Shown: positions 19,137-31,015 of the stretch, piece by piece
Layout: each line of letters begins with the position of its first letter
How positions within the stretch are numbered: the stretch's first letter is position 1
Assembly (NCBI RefSeq): GCF_028369065.1
Contig: NZ_JAQNDA010000008.1
Location: forward strand, 62,001 to 126,000
DNA: 64,000 bases
Source: Marinobacter sp. SS21
GTDB taxonomy: Bacteria > Pseudomonadota > Gammaproteobacteria > Pseudomonadales > Oleiphilaceae
Reading direction: 5' to 3'
The notes under the pieces: model-generated
Seen by the model: the letters and a program-made list of their open reading frames with translations, nothing else
Database searches by the model: none
Told to the model about the DNA's origin: nothing
Position numbers and translations under genes: made by a program

Positions 19137-19841
19137 ATGTTGGTAAGCATCTATCGTTACAACCCGGAAACCGACAACGCGCCCTACATGCAGGACGTGG
19201 AGCTGGAGCTTCCGGAAGGCAAGGATCTGATGATCCTTGATGTGCTGGCGCTGCTCAAGGAAAAAGATCCTACTGTTGCCTACCGTCGCTCTTGCCGTGA
19301 AGGGGTCTGTGGCTCCGATGGCATGAACATGAACGGTAAGAACGGTCTTGCCTGTATCACCCCGGTTTCCCAGGTGGTGAAGAAGGGTAAGCTGGTCCTG
19401 CGTCCGCTGCCTGGCCTGCCGGTCATCCGCGACCTCGTTGTTGATATGGGCCTCTTCTATCAGCAGTATGAGAAGGTTCAGCCCTACCTGGTTAACAACA
19501 CTCCGGCGCCGGCGATCGAGCGGCTGCAAACGCCGGAAGATCGGGAAAAGCTGGACGGTCTGTACGAGTGTATTCTCTGCGCATGCTGTTCTACCTCCTG
19601 CCCGTCTTTCTGGTGGAACCCGGATAAGTTCATCGGGCCGGCTGGCTTGTTGCAGGCTTACCGTTTCCTGGCGGACAGCCGGGATACCGCGCAAGCGGAG
19701 CGCTTGGACAACCTGGACGATCCGTTCAGTGTGTTCCGGTGCCGGGGTATCATGAACTGCGTCAGCGTATGTCCGAAAGGTCTGAACCCCACAAGGGCAA
19801 TCGGCCATATCCGGAATATGCTGCTGCAGCGCGCAACCTAA
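19137..19841 (+). CDS. sdhB: Succinate dehydrogenase iron-sulfur subunit
   Basis: A 234-residue electron-transfer subunit. The N-terminal ferredoxin domain binds the 2Fe-2S cluster through SCREGVCGSDGMNMNG and the later cysteine in GLACI. The C-terminal domain holds CILCACCSTSCPSFWW (4Fe-4S) and CRGIMNCVSVCPKGLNP (3Fe-4S). It passes electrons from SdhA to the quinone site of SdhCD. It is the last sdh gene; a 314-bp gap with a large hairpin precedes sucA. Confidence 0.98.
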   Translation: MLVSIYRYNPETDNAPYMQDVELELPEGKDLMILDVLALLKEKDPTVAYRRSCREGVCGSDGMNMNGKNGLACITPVSQVVKKGKLVLRPLPGLPVIRDLVVDMGLFYQQYEKVQPYLVNNTPAPAIERLQTPEDREKLDGLYECILCACCSTSCPSFWWNPDKFIGPAGLLQAYRFLADSRDTAQAERLDNLDDPFSVFRCRGIMNCVSVCPKGLNPTRAIGHIRNMLLQRAT

Positions 19842-20155
19842 GCGCGTAAGGTTCATAACCCGTTATACTGTTCTGATATTGCCTGCTACTCCCGAAGACC
19901 TTGCAAAGGGGCTAGGTCTTCCACCAAAGACTTATGGTCAAAGGTCGTACGGGAGTGCAAACTACGGAAGCCGTGACCAGGGCTTAAAAGGCCTTGTCAC
20001 GGCTTTGCTTAGTACAAATACCACGAGGGAACGGAAAACATCCGTGCTACCGGTGGTGGCTACAGTCGATGCCGTAAATACGCGTATTGACTGTGCAATA
20101 CCCCTGGCCGACCATAGGTAGCTCCCCCGCACCAGCCCAAGGTGAGCTATTCGAA
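19842..20155. other. 314-bp gap between sdhB and sucA
   Basis: No coding sequence is recognised; the frame continuing upstream of sucA lacks OdhA similarity. The gap holds the hairpin at 19968-20005 and a possible -35 TTGACT near 20086 without a good -10. It may contain a sucA promoter or an element adjusting sdh versus suc expression. Confidence 0.5.
19968..20005 (+). terminator. Long hairpin between sdhB and sucA (terminator or attenuator)
   Basis: AAGCCGTGAC pairs perfectly with GTCACGGCTT, and after one bulged C the stem continues with AGGGC / GCCTT around a loop TTAAAAG. About 15 base pairs in all. The downstream sequence TTGCTT is only weakly T-rich, so termination may be partial, which would suit an operon continuing into sucAB. 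Confidence 0.55.
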
Positions 20156-22990
20156 ATGCACGAAAGCATAATGGAGCAGTTATGGCAGACTTCCCACTTG
20201 CAGGGAGGGAATCTGGCCTATGTTGAGCAGCTTTTTGAAACCTACCTGACCGATCCCAATGCCGTTCCCGAAGAGTGGCGTAGTTATTTCGACAAACTAC
20301 CCAGTATCGATGGCCATCATGGCCCCGATATCATTCACTCTTCCATTAGAGAACAGTTCGAGCACATCTCTCGCAATCAGCGCACCCTGTCTACTGGCGT
20401 GCCCGCGAGCGCTACTTCCGATGCAGACAAGAAGCAGATTCGTGTACTCCAGCTGATTAATGCCTTTCGATTCCGTGGACATCAGCAGGCCAAGCTCGAT
20501 CCGCTCGGTGTGATGGTTCGTCCTCCCGTTGAGGATCTCAGTCTGTCCTTCCACGAACTGTCAGAGGCTGATCGCGATCTGGAATTCCAGACTGGGTCTC
20601 TGAACTTCGGTGCTGAGTCCATGAAGCTCGGCGATATCGTTGATGGTTTGCAGGAAACCTATTGCGGCAACATTGGCGCCGAATACATGCACGTGGTCGA
20701 CACGCGCATCAAGCGGTGGTTCCAGCGTCGTATGGAGCCCGTTCGCTCTCATCCTGAATTTGAAGTCGCCACCCGTCGTCATCTGCTGGAACGGTTAACG
20801 GCTGCAGAGGGGCTGGAAAAGTATCTCGGTTCCCGCTATCCAGGCGTGAAACGGTTTGGTCTGGAAGGTGGTGAGAGTCTGATCCCCTGTCTCGACGAAC
20901 TGATTCAACGTGCTGGCGGCTATGGCGCCAAGGAAATTGTCCTGGGTATGGCGCACCGTGGGCGCCTCAACGTGCTGGTCAATACCCTGGGTAAAAATCC
21001 GAAAGAACTGTTCGATGAGTTCGAAGGCAAGAAGCTGGCGGATTCCGGTTCCGGTGACGTCAAGTATCATCAGGGCTTCTCTTCCAACGTCATGACTGAA
21101 GGCGGCGAAGTGCATCTGGCGCTGGCCTTTAACCCCTCCCACCTGGAGATCGTGTCTCCGGTGGTCGAAGGCTCCGTTCGTGCCCGCCAGACCCGTCGTA
21201 ACGATACCGACGGCAGTCAGGTGCTACCCATTATCATGCATGGTGACGCGGCATTTGCGGGCCAGGGCGTGGTGATGGAAACCTTCCAGATGTCACAGAC
21301 CCGCGGCTACGGCGTTGGCGGGACCGTCCATATCGTCATCAACAACCAGGTTGGATTCACTACCAGCAAGCAGGAAGACGCCCGCTCCACTGAGTACTGT
21401 ACCGACGTGGCGAAGATGGTTCAGGCGCCGATTCTGCATGTCAATGCGGATGATCCCGAAGCGGTGCTGTTTGCCGCCCAGATGGCGATGGATTATCGCA
21501 ACGAGTTCAAGAACGACGTGGTGATCGATCTGGTGTGCTACCGCCGGCGCGGCCACAACGAGGCCGACGAGCCGTCTGCGACCCAGCCGATCATGTACAG
21601 CAAGATCCGCAAGCTCAAGACAACCCGTGAGCTGTACGCGGATCGTCTGCAGGCAGCCGGCGTCATTACGCTGGAAGACGCCAAGCAGATGGAGCTGGAC
21701 TATCGCGATGCTCTCGATCAGGGCGATCACGTTGTCAAATCCCTGGTCAAGGAACCGAATACCGAGCTGTACGTTAACTGGGCACCCTATCTGGGGCACG
21801 AGTGGACTGCGAAGTGCAAGACCAGTGTGCCACTGAAAACCCTGCAGCGGCTGGGCAAGAAGCTGGGCCAGTTGCCGGAAGGTTTTGCTGTCCAGCGCCA
21901 GGTTTCGAAGATCATCGATGACCGCAACAAGATGACCGCCGGAGCCTTGCCCATCAACTGGGGTTACGGTGAGGTTATGGCCTATGCCACCTTGCTGAAC
22001 GAAGGCCACCCGATACGGCTCACCGGTCAGGACGTTGGTCGGGGCACCTTCTCCCATCGTCACGCGGTGCTGCACAATCAGAAGGACGGCTCCACCCACA
22101 TTGGGCTAACAGAGCTGTCGGAAAATCAGCCTAACTTTGAACTCTACGATTCGCTGCTTTCGGAAGAGGCAGTCATGGCGTTCGAGTACGGCTATGCCAC
22201 CACCACGCCTGACGCATTGATCGTGTGGGAAGCTCAGTTCGGCGACTTCGCCAACGGTGCCCAGGTGGTCATTGACCAGTTCCTCACCAGTGGTGAGCAC
22301 AAGTGGGGCCGTCTCTGTGGCCTGACCCTGCTGCTGCCGCACGGCTACGAGGGGCAGGGGCCGGAGCACAGTTCCGCACGTCTGGAGCGATTCCTGCAGT
22401 TGTCAGCGGAACACAACATTCAGGTCTGTGTACCCACCACGCCGGCCCAGGTGTTCCATATGCTGCGCCGTCAGGTCAAGCGCCCGCTGCGTAAACCGCT
22501 GGTCGCCATCACTCCGAAGAGCCTGCTGCGGCACAAGGAGGCAACATCCAGCCTGGACGATTTGACCGAGGGTACATTCCAGACCGTTCTGCCGGAGCAG
22601 GAGCTGCCCGATCCGAAGAAAGTCACCCGTCTGATCATGTGCAGCGGCAAAGTGTACTTTGATTTGCTAGAGAAGAAGAAAGCAGATGAACGCGAGGACG
22701 TTGCAATTGTTCGGCTTGAACAGCTGTATCCGTTCCCTGCAGACGATCTGGATGAAATTCTGGCGGCTTACACCAAACTGAAGCATGTCGTCTGGTGTCA
22801 GGAAGAGCCTATGAACCAGGGTGCCTGGTACTGCAGCCAGCACCACATGCGTGGTGCTTTGCATCGCCTGAATCCAAAGCTTTACCTCCAGTACGCCGGT
22901 CGGGAAGCTTCCGCTGCGCCTGCCTGTGGTCACACCTCTGTCCACATTGAAGAGCAGAAGAAGCTGGTAAACGACGCGTTTGAAATCTGA
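20156..22990 (+). CDS. sucA: 2-oxoglutarate dehydrogenase E1 component
   Basis: A 944-residue thiamine-diphosphate enzyme that decarboxylates 2-oxoglutarate and transfers the succinyl group to the lipoyl arm of SucB. The start at 20156 gives the family N-terminus MHESIMEQLWQTSHLQGG and has AAGGTGAG upstream. EIVLGMAHRGRLNVLVN, FNPSHLEIVSPVVEGS and GDAAFAGQGVV are core motifs; the C-terminal transketolase domain has GQDVGRGTFSHRHAVLH and EEPMNQGAW. Length equals that of Pseudomonas SucA. It heads sucAB-lpd-sucCD. Confidence 0.98.
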   Translation: MHESIMEQLWQTSHLQGGNLAYVEQLFETYLTDPNAVPEEWRSYFDKLPSIDGHHGPDIIHSSIREQFEHISRNQRTLSTGVPASATSDADKKQIRVLQLINAFRFRGHQQAKLDPLGVMVRPPVEDLSLSFHELSEADRDLEFQTGSLNFGAESMKLGDIVDGLQETYCGNIGAEYMHVVDTRIKRWFQRRMEPVRSHPEFEVATRRHLLERLTAAEGLEKYLGSRYPGVKRFGLEGGESLIPCLDELIQRAGGYGAKEIVLGMAHRGRLNVLVNTLGKNPKELFDEFEGKKLADSGSGDVKYHQGFSSNVMTEGGEVHLALAFNPSHLEIVSPVVEGSVRARQTRRNDTDGSQVLPIIMHGDAAFAGQGVVMETFQMSQTRGYGVGGTVHIVINNQVGFTTSKQEDARSTEYCTDVAKMVQAPILHVNADDPEAVLFAAQMAMDYRNEFKNDVVIDLVCYRRRGHNEADEPSATQPIMYSKIRKLKTTRELYADRLQAAGVITLEDAKQMELDYRDALDQGDHVVKSLVKEPNTELYVNWAPYLGHEWTAKCKTSVPLKTLQRLGKKLGQLPEGFAVQRQVSKIIDDRNKMTAGALPINWGYGEVMAYATLLNEGHPIRLTGQDVGRGTFSHRHAVLHNQKDGSTHIGLTELSENQPNFELYDSLLSEEAVMAFEYGYATTTPDALIVWEAQFGDFANGAQVVIDQFLTSGEHKWGRLCGLTLLLPHGYEGQGPEHSSARLERFLQLSAEHNIQVCVPTTPAQVFHMLRRQVKRPLRKPLVAITPKSLLRHKEATSSLDDLTEGTFQTVLPEQELPDPKKVTRLIMCSGKVYFDLLEKKKADEREDVAIVRLEQLYPFPADDLDEILAAYTKLKHVVWCQEEPMNQGAWYCSQHHMRGALHRLNPKLYLQYAGREASAAPACGHTSVHIEEQKKLVNDAFEI

Positions 22991-23016
22991 CGAGCTACCG
23001 AATTTAAGGACTAAAG

Positions 23017-24231
23017 ATGTCAATTGAGATTAAAGCCCCCGTATTTCCCGAGTCGGTCGCTGAGGGCACTGTAGCGACCTGGCACAAGCAGCCTGGCGAA
23101 GCCTGTTCTCGCGACGAGCTGATTGTCGATATCGAAACCGACAAGGTGGTTCTGGAGGTTGTGGCACCGGCTGATGGTGTCATTGAGGAAGTTATCAAGG
23201 GCGAAGGCGATACCGTTGAAAGCGGCGAAGTGATCGCCAAATTCAAGGCGGGCGCTGCCGCTGCCGCTCCGGCGCCGGCCCAGCCGGCATCCAACGAGGC
23301 ACCAGCGGCCGCGGATCAGGCCAACGACGCCGTCTCCGGCGATGCAGTGCTCAGCCCGGCTGCGCGCAAACTGGCAGAAGAGAAAGCCGTCGATCCGAGT
23401 GCCGTGAAAGGCACCGGCAAGGGTGGCCTGGTCACCAAGGAAGACGTTCAAAAGTTTGTTGACGACCAGGCCGCAGCCAAGCCCGCCGCCGCACCGGCCG
23501 CAGCGCCTGAGGTGGCCCTCGGCGCCGGCGAGCGTGCCGAGAAGCGCGTTCCGATGACCCGCCTGCGTGCCAGCATCGCCAAGCGTCTGGTAAGCGCTCA
23601 ACAGAACGCCGCCATGCTGACCACCTTCAATGAGGTCAACATGAAGCCGCTGATGGATCTGCGTAAGCAGTACAAGGACAACTTCGAGAAGCGTCACGGC
23701 ATTAAGCTGGGCTTCATGTCGCTGTTCGTCAAGGCTGCAACCGAGGCGCTCAAGCGTTTCCCGATGGTGAATGCTTCCATCGATGGTAACGACATGGTCT
23801 ATCACGGCTACCAGGATATCGGTGTAGCGGTGTCCAGCGATCGTGGTCTGGTGGTTCCGGTGCTGCGCGACACCGACGCAATGGGCTTGGCGGATGTCGA
23901 GAAGAAGATCGTCGAATACGGTACCAAGGCCAGAGACGGTAAGCTCGGCATCGAGGACATGACGGGCGGTACCTTCACCATCTCCAACGGCGGTGTCTTT
24001 GGTTCTCTGATGTCTACACCGATCCTGAATCCGCCGCAGACCGCTATCCTGGGTATGCACAAGATCCAGGAGCGTCCGATGGCGGTCAATGGTGAGGTGG
24101 TGATCCTGCCGATGATGTATCTGGCGCTGTCATACGATCACCGTATGATCGACGGGAAAGAGGCTGTCCAGTTCCTGGTGGCCATCAAGGAAATGGTGGA
24201 AGATCCGGCACGCATTCTGCTGGACGTCTGA
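23017..24231 (+). CDS. sucB: Dihydrolipoamide succinyltransferase (2-oxoglutarate dehydrogenase E2)
   Basis: A 404-residue E2 core protein. The lipoyl domain (1-76) has the lipoylation motif [10 protein letters not shown] with K43. An Ala/Pro-rich linker follows, then the peripheral subunit-binding domain (about 110-147; [17 protein letters not shown]), a second linker and the catalytic domain. The catalytic pair is in SYDHRMIDG (H375, D379). It makes succinyl-CoA from the succinyl-lipoyl intermediate and scaffolds SucA and Lpd. Only 26 bp separates it from sucA. Confidence 0.98.
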   Translation: MSIEIKAPVFPESVAEGTVATWHKQPGEACSRDELIVDIETDKVVLEVVAPADGVIEEVIKGEGDTVESGEVIAKFKAGAAAAAPAPAQPASNEAPAAADQANDAVSGDAVLSPAARKLAEEKAVDPSAVKGTGKGGLVTKEDVQKFVDDQAAAKPAAAPAAAPEVALGAGERAEKRVPMTRLRASIAKRLVSAQQNAAMLTTFNEVNMKPLMDLRKQYKDNFEKRHGIKLGFMSLFVKAATEALKRFPMVNASIDGNDMVYHGYQDIGVAVSSDRGLVVPVLRDTDAMGLADVEKKIVEYGTKARDGKLGIEDMTGGTFTISNGGVFGSLMSTPILNPPQTAILGMHKIQERPMAVNGEVVILPMMYLALSYDHRMIDGKEAVQFLVAIKEMVEDPARILLDV

Positions 24232-24264
24232 GTCTGTCATTCAACGAATCAGTAAACAGGATAG

Positions 24265-25707
<1,443 letters not shown>

Positions 25708-25925
25708 CGCAAGTCAGGAAGTCGGGGCGCCAAAGAGGGCGTCCCGTGGTCATAACGTGGCGACTTTCAACTGCGATTAGCGCGTATTGAGGCGATCCCC
25801 GATACGCCACACAGAATTCGCGGACGGAGCAATCAGACGTTGAACCTCGGGTTCGATATCCGGCTGGTCCGGCGGATTCAAATTCCGTACATGGTTATCC
25901 TCCATCAAGAAGCGGGACACAAACT

Positions 25926-27092
25926 ATGAATTTGCATGAATATCAGGGCAAGCAGCTGTTCGCTGAGTACGGCCTGCCTGTATCCAAGGGCATTGCCTGC
26001 GATACACCTAAAGAAGCGGTTGCGGCTGCGGACGAAATCGGCGGAGACGCCTGGGTTGTCAAGGCTCAGGTTCACGCGGGTGGTCGCGGTAAGGCCGGTG
26101 GTGTAAAGCTGGTCAAGAGCAAAGACGAGATTCGTGAGTTCGCAGAGCACTGGCTGGGCAAAAACCTGGTCACCTACCAGACGGACGAAAATGGTCAGCC
26201 GGTTAGCAAGATTCTTGTTGAGTCCCTCACTGACATCGATCAGGAGCTTTACCTGGGTGCGGTTGTTGATCGTAGCACCCGTAGCATCGTTTTCATGGCC
26301 TCCACTGAAGGCGGCGTGGAAATCGAGAAGGTAGCGGAAGAAACACCGGAGAAGATCCTCAAGGCGAGCATCGATCCGCTGGTGGGCGCTCAGCCATACC
26401 AGGGCCGTGAGCTGGCGTTTAAACTGGGTCTGGAAGGCAAGCAGGTAGGTCAGTTCACCAAGATTTTCCTGGGTCTGGCCAAGCTGTTTGAAGACTACGA
26501 TCTGGCGCTGCTCGAGATCAACCCTCTGGTTATTACCCCAGCAGGCGATCTCCACTGCCTCGACGCAAAGATCAATGTGGACGGTAACGCTCTGTACCGC
26601 CAGAAAAAGATCCATGAAATGCACGATCCTTCCCAGGAAGATCAGCGCGAAGCAGACGCGGCCAAGTGGGAGCTGAACTACGTCGCTCTCGAAGGCAACA
26701 TCGGCTGCATGGTTAACGGTGCGGGCCTGGCCATGGGTACCATGGACATCGTCAAGCTGCACGGCGGCCAGCCGGCTAACTTCCTGGACGTGGGCGGCGG
26801 TGCCACCAAAGAGCGTGTGACGGAGGCGTTCAAGATCATCCTGTCTGACGAAGCCGTGCAGGCGGTGCTGGTCAACATCTTCGGCGGTATCGTCCGCTGC
26901 GACATGATCGCCGAAGGTATCATCGGTGCGGTCAAGGAAGTAGGCGTCAAGGTACCTGTTGTGGTTCGCCTCGAAGGTAACAACGCTGAACTGGGCTCCA
27001 AAGTGCTCGCAGAGAGCGGCCTGAACATCATCGCTGCAACAAGCCTGACGGATGCTGCAGAGCAAGTCGTTAAAGCTGCGGGAGGTAAGTAA
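25926..27092 (+). CDS. sucC: Succinyl-CoA synthetase beta subunit
   Basis: A 388-residue ATP-grasp protein starting [19 protein letters not shown], with [19 protein letters not shown] as nucleotide-binding motif, LEINPLVIT, and [14 protein letters not shown] near the CoA ligase part. With SucD it converts succinyl-CoA to succinate while making ATP or GTP. The stop overlaps the sucD start by one base (TAATG), indicating coupled translation. Confidence 0.98.
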   Translation: MNLHEYQGKQLFAEYGLPVSKGIACDTPKEAVAAADEIGGDAWVVKAQVHAGGRGKAGGVKLVKSKDEIREFAEHWLGKNLVTYQTDENGQPVSKILVESLTDIDQELYLGAVVDRSTRSIVFMASTEGGVEIEKVAEETPEKILKASIDPLVGAQPYQGRELAFKLGLEGKQVGQFTKIFLGLAKLFEDYDLALLEINPLVITPAGDLHCLDAKINVDGNALYRQKKIHEMHDPSQEDQREADAAKWELNYVALEGNIGCMVNGAGLAMGTMDIVKLHGGQPANFLDVGGGATKERVTEAFKIILSDEAVQAVLVNIFGGIVRCDMIAEGIIGAVKEVGVKVPVVVRLEGNNAELGSKVLAESGLNIIAATSLTDAAEQVVKAAGGK

Positions 27093-27964
27093 TGAGCGTC
27101 CTGATTAACAAAGACACCAAAGTCATCTGCCAGGGTTTCACCGGTGCTCAGGGCACCTTCCACTCCGAGCAGGCGATTGAGTACGGCACCAAGATGGTTG
27201 GCGGCGTGAGCCCGGGCAAGGGCGGCACTGAGCACCTGGGTCTGCCGGTATTCAACACGGTTCGTGAAGCGGTTGAAGCCACTGGCGCTCAGGCGACTGT
27301 GATCTACGTACCGGCTCCGTTCTGTAAGGACGCCATCGTAGAAGCGGCCGATGCCGGCATTGAGCTGATCGTCTGCATCACCGAAGGCATTCCCACCATC
27401 GATATGCTGTACGCCAAGGAATACGTTGACCGTAAAGGTGTTCGCATGATCGGGCCGAACTGCCCGGGCGTGATCACACCGGGCGAGTGCAAGATCGGCA
27501 TCATGCCTGGCCATATCCACAAGCCTGGCAAGGTGGGTATCGTATCCCGTTCCGGTACCCTGACCTACGAAGCCGTTAAACAGACCACTGACTTCGGTTT
27601 CGGTCAGTCCACCTGTATCGGCATCGGTGGTGACCCGATTCCGGGTTCTAACTTCATCGACATCCTCAAGTTGCTGCAGGAAGATCCTCAAACCGAGGCC
27701 ATCGTTATGATCGGTGAGATCGGCGGTACCGCCGAGGAAGAAGCTGCTGCCTTCATCAAAGAGAACGTCACCAAGCCGGTGGTGTCCTACATTGCCGGTG
27801 TTACCGCACCTCCTGGGAAGCGTATGGGCCATGCAGGCGCCATCATTTCCGGTGGTAAGGGTACTGCAGACGAGAAGTTTGCCGCCCTGGAAGACGCCGG
27901 TGTGAAAACCGTACGCAGTCTGGCTGATATCGGCCAGGCGCTGAAGGAAGTGACTGGCTGGTAA
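27092..27964 (+). CDS. sucD: Succinyl-CoA synthetase alpha subunit
   Basis: A 290-residue protein. The CoA-binding domain begins [20 protein letters not shown], and the phosphorylated histidine lies in [19 protein letters not shown] (H247). [20 protein letters not shown] is the family motif. It catalyses substrate-level phosphorylation with SucC. It is the last gene of the TCA block and is followed by a very strong terminator. Confidence 0.98.
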   Translation: MSVLINKDTKVICQGFTGAQGTFHSEQAIEYGTKMVGGVSPGKGGTEHLGLPVFNTVREAVEATGAQATVIYVPAPFCKDAIVEAADAGIELIVCITEGIPTIDMLYAKEYVDRKGVRMIGPNCPGVITPGECKIGIMPGHIHKPGKVGIVSRSGTLTYEAVKQTTDFGFGQSTCIGIGGDPIPGSNFIDILKLLQEDPQTEAIVMIGEIGGTAEEEAAAFIKENVTKPVVSYIAGVTAPPGKRMGHAGAIISGGKGTADEKFAALEDAGVKTVRSLADIGQALKEVTGW

Positions 27965-27988
27965 GGCGAAAACCCATTGCCCCAGTAA

Positions 27989-28024
27989 AACCCCCGATTC
28001 CGGCTCTGCCGGAATCGGGGGTTT
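27989..28024 (+). terminator. Rho-independent terminator of the suc operon
   Basis: AACCCCCGATTCCGGC and GCCGGAATCGGGGGTTT pair perfectly over 16 bp around a three-base loop TCT, ending in TTTG. It lies 24 bp after sucD. Confidence 0.95.
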
Positions 28025-28201
28025 GTGTTTTCTGGCCCAGGTAAATGCAGCGCTGGTCTGCCTGCGCCTTACTCTGCAGAGCACATCAGTCTATAATGCC
28101 CGGTCAGCCAGCCTTAACACGGGCCGGAAGCGGGACCGCAAGCGTTCAGCCGTCATCAACGTCGGTTCCAGCCCCCTTATTGCATTAGAGGAGTTCATGC
28201 T

Positions 28202-29416
28202 TTGAGTTCTGTAGATTCCCAGCAACGCGTGCTGTCAGGAATGCGTCCAACCGGCAAGCTGCACCTTGGTCACTACCACGGCGTGCTGAAAAACTGGGTT
28301 AAGCTCCAGCATGAATACGAGTGCTTTTTCTTTGTGGCCGACTGGCACGCGTTGACCACCGACTACGACGACCCCAGAGGCATTGAAGAGAGCGTCTGGG
28401 ATATGGTCATTGACTGGTTGGCGGCGGGTGTGAACCCGGGATCCTCCACCATGTTCATCCAGTCCAAGGTGCCGGAGCATGCGGAACTCCACCTGCTGCT
28501 CTCCATGATCACGCCACTGGGCTGGCTGGAGCGGGTTCCCACCTACAAGGATCAGCAGGAAAAACTGCGGGAAAAGGACCTGGCCACCTATGGCTTCCTG
28601 GGCTATCCGCTGCTGCAGAGTGCGGACATCCTGATCTACCGGGCCGGGCGGGTGCCGGTTGGCGCAGACCAGGTCTCCCACGTGGAGATCACCCGGGAGG
28701 TGGCCCGCCGCTTTAATCACATTTACGGACGCGAGCCGGGTTTCGAAGAGCAGGCCGAAAGTGCCATCGTCAAAATGGGCAAAAAGAACGCCAAGCTCTA
28801 CCGCACCCTGAAGAAGCGTTATCAGGAGGAGGGCGACCTGGAGGCTCTGGAAACCGCCAGGGCACTGCTGAAAGAACAGCAGAATATCTCCTTGGGCGAC
28901 CGGGAGCGGTTGTACGGCTACATTGAAGGCGGCGGCAAAGTCATTTTGCCAGAACCGCACCCGTTGCTGACGCCGGACTCCAAGATGCCGGGACTGGATG
29001 GCCAGAAAATGTCCAAATCCTACAAGAATACGATTGGCCTGCGGGAAGAGCCGGATTCGGTATCGCAGAAAATCCGCACCATGCAGACCGATCCCCAACG
29101 TGTGCGTCGTACCGATCCGGGCGAGCCGGAGAAATGTCCGGTGTGGGGGCTGCACAAGGTGTATTCCGACAGCGCCACTCAGGAATGGGTTCAGACCGGC
29201 TGTCGCAGCGCCGGCATCGGCTGTCTCGATTGCAAGAAACCGTTGATCGATGCGGTGATCGAGGAGCAGCGCCCACTGCATGAGCGGGCGCGCGAATACG
29301 AGAGCAACCCGGACCTGGTACGTTCGATCATTGAGGAAGGCTGCGAGCAGGCCAGAGACGCGGCACGGGACACGCTGGAAGAGGTTCGGGCGGCCATGGG
29401 CCTGAGCTATCGATAA
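28202..29416 (+). CDS. trpS: Tryptophanyl-tRNA synthetase
   Basis: A 404-residue class I synthetase. SGMRPTGKLHLGHYHG contains the HIGH-type signature and GQKMSKSYKN the KMSKS signature. It is longer than the 330-residue E. coli enzyme because of an insertion of roughly 50 residues before KMSKS (LKKRYQEEGDLEALETA region), as in pseudomonad TrpS. The start is read as TTG at 28202, eight bases after AGAGGAG. The only nearby ATG (28197) opens a two-codon frame ATG-CTT-TGA that overlaps the TTG. CGLDCKK-like cysteines occur in GCRSAGIGCLDCKKP. scpA follows after 18 bp. Confidence 0.95.
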   Translation: MSSVDSQQRVLSGMRPTGKLHLGHYHGVLKNWVKLQHEYECFFFVADWHALTTDYDDPRGIEESVWDMVIDWLAAGVNPGSSTMFIQSKVPEHAELHLLLSMITPLGWLERVPTYKDQQEKLREKDLATYGFLGYPLLQSADILIYRAGRVPVGADQVSHVEITREVARRFNHIYGREPGFEEQAESAIVKMGKKNAKLYRTLKKRYQEEGDLEALETARALLKEQQNISLGDRERLYGYIEGGGKVILPEPHPLLTPDSKMPGLDGQKMSKSYKNTIGLREEPDSVSQKIRTMQTDPQRVRRTDPGEPEKCPVWGLHKVYSDSATQEWVQTGCRSAGIGCLDCKKPLIDAVIEEQRPLHERAREYESNPDLVRSIIEEGCEQARDAARDTLEEVRAAMGLSYR

Positions 29417-29434
29417 CCGGATGGGTGCGTCGTT

Positions 29435-30274
29435 ATGACGGAAGACAGCAGCGCAAGCCAAGCCCCAGAGGTGCTCGAAAGCACGACCGTGCCCGAGAGC
29501 AATCCGTTAGCGCTGGTGTCCGGCAAACCCCTGGTCGAGGTGCCCAAAGATCTCTATATCCCACCGGATGCGCTGGCGGTGTTTCTGGAGGCCTTTGAGG
29601 GGCCTCTCGATCTGCTCCTGTACCTGATCCGGCGCCAGAATATGGACATTCTGGATATCGACGTCAGTGAGATTACCCGCCAGTACATGGATTACATTGG
29701 CGCCATCGAGGCCATGCGCTTCGAGCTGGCGGCAGAGTATCTGGTGATGGCAGCCACGCTGGCCGAGATCAAGTCCCGAATGTTGTTGCCCCGTCAGCAA
29801 TCGGAAGACGAGGATGAGAACGACCCGCGGGCGGAACTCATTCGGCGACTGCAGCAGTACGAGCGTTTCAAGAAGGCCGCTGAGGACATCGACGAACTGC
29901 CGCGGCTGGAGCGGGACAATTTCGTCGGTTCCGCGTCCTTGCCCAAGCTGCCCAGTTCACAGCCTCACCCGGACGTGGATCTCCGGGAAATGTTGCTGGC
30001 CTTACAGGGCGTATTGAAGCGGGCGGACCTGTTCACCAGTCACCACGTCGAAAAGGAAAAGCTGTCCACCCGGGAACGGATGTCCTCCATCTTGTCGTCT
30101 CTCAGCGAAGAACGTTTTGTCAGCTTTGAGAGCCTGTTTACGCTGGAGGAAGGCCGGCTGGGTGTCGTTGTGACGTTTTTGGCGACCCTGGAGCTGGTCA
30201 AGGAACAGCTTGTTGAAGTCGTGCAGGGAGAGGTCCTTGGTCCGATCCACTTGCGTGCACGCGCAACCAACTGA
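29435..30274 (+). CDS. scpA: Segregation and condensation protein A
   Basis: A 279-residue kleisin. After a non-conserved 45-residue leader the family core begins FEGPLDLLLYLIRRQNMDILDIDVSEITRQY, with the Smc-neck-binding helices LVMAATLAEIKSRMLLP, and ends in the winged helix EEGRLGVVVTFLATLELVKE. ScpA bridges the Smc dimer and binds ScpB in the chromosome condensin. It lies in trpS-scpA-scpB-rluB; smc itself is 3.7 kb downstream. The start ATG at 29435 is the first after trpS. Confidence 0.96.
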   Translation: MTEDSSASQAPEVLESTTVPESNPLALVSGKPLVEVPKDLYIPPDALAVFLEAFEGPLDLLLYLIRRQNMDILDIDVSEITRQYMDYIGAIEAMRFELAAEYLVMAATLAEIKSRMLLPRQQSEDEDENDPRAELIRRLQQYERFKKAAEDIDELPRLERDNFVGSASLPKLPSSQPHPDVDLREMLLALQGVLKRADLFTSHHVEKEKLSTRERMSSILSSLSEERFVSFESLFTLEEGRLGVVVTFLATLELVKEQLVEVVQGEVLGPIHLRARATN

Positions 30275-30324
30275 TTCGGGGATGTCCTCCGGTGAATTTG
30301 TACCCTGGCTAATCGCATGAGTTT

Positions 30325-30990
30325 ATGAAAGAAGAGCAGATCCAACATTTACAGGCCATTGTTGAAGCCGCCTTGCTGGCGGCGGGAAAGCCGCTGTCTC
30401 TGGAGCAGCTGCTTGAACTGTTCAATGAGGGCTCACGACCGACGCGCCAGGTGATGGAGCACGTTCTGGCCCAAGTGGAGGCGGCCTGCGAAGGGCGCGG
30501 TTTCGAACTCAAGAAAGTGGCCAGTGGTTATCGTTTTCAGGTCCGGGAGCAGTACGCCTCCTGGATCGGCCGGCTCTTCGAGGAAAAACCCCAGCGCTAT
30601 TCCCGCGCGCTGCTCGAAACCCTGGCACTCATAGCCTATCGTCAGCCCATCACCCGGGGTGAAATCGAAGAAATTCGAGGAGTGACCGTCAGCAGTAACA
30701 TCGTTCGCACCTTGCTGGAGCGGGAATGGGTTAGAGTCGTTGGGCACCGGGATGTCCCGGGGCGCCCAGCCATGTACGCAACCACTCGGCAGTTCCTCGA
30801 TTACTTCAACATGAAAAGTCTGGATCAGTTACCCCCGCTCTCTGAGGTTCGCGATCTTGAGGACATTGGTCGGGAGATCGAGCAGAGCATGCAGGGAGAA
30901 ATTGAATTCAAAGTTGCGCCCGCAGGCAGTGATGGCGACCACCCCGATCAGGGCGGTGAATCCCCTGATTCCGACCAGACGCTGCACTAA
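30325..30990 (+). CDS. scpB: Segregation and condensation protein B
   Basis: A 221-residue kite subunit of Smc-ScpAB made of two winged-helix domains. QAIVEAALLAAGKPLSLEQL and RYSRALLETLALIAYRQPIT-type motifs are diagnostic, as is EWVRVVGHRDVPGRPAMYATT. The last 30 residues are acidic and probably disordered. It dimerises and clamps the ScpA linker. Next gene is rluB (25 bp), the common order in gammaproteobacteria. Confidence 0.96.
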   Translation: MKEEQIQHLQAIVEAALLAAGKPLSLEQLLELFNEGSRPTRQVMEHVLAQVEAACEGRGFELKKVASGYRFQVREQYASWIGRLFEEKPQRYSRALLETLALIAYRQPITRGEIEEIRGVTVSSNIVRTLLEREWVRVVGHRDVPGRPAMYATTRQFLDYFNMKSLDQLPPLSEVRDLEDIGREIEQSMQGEIEFKVAPAGSDGDHPDQGGESPDSDQTLH

Positions 30991-31015
30991 CACCGTATAT
31001 TAAAAGGATCGCACC

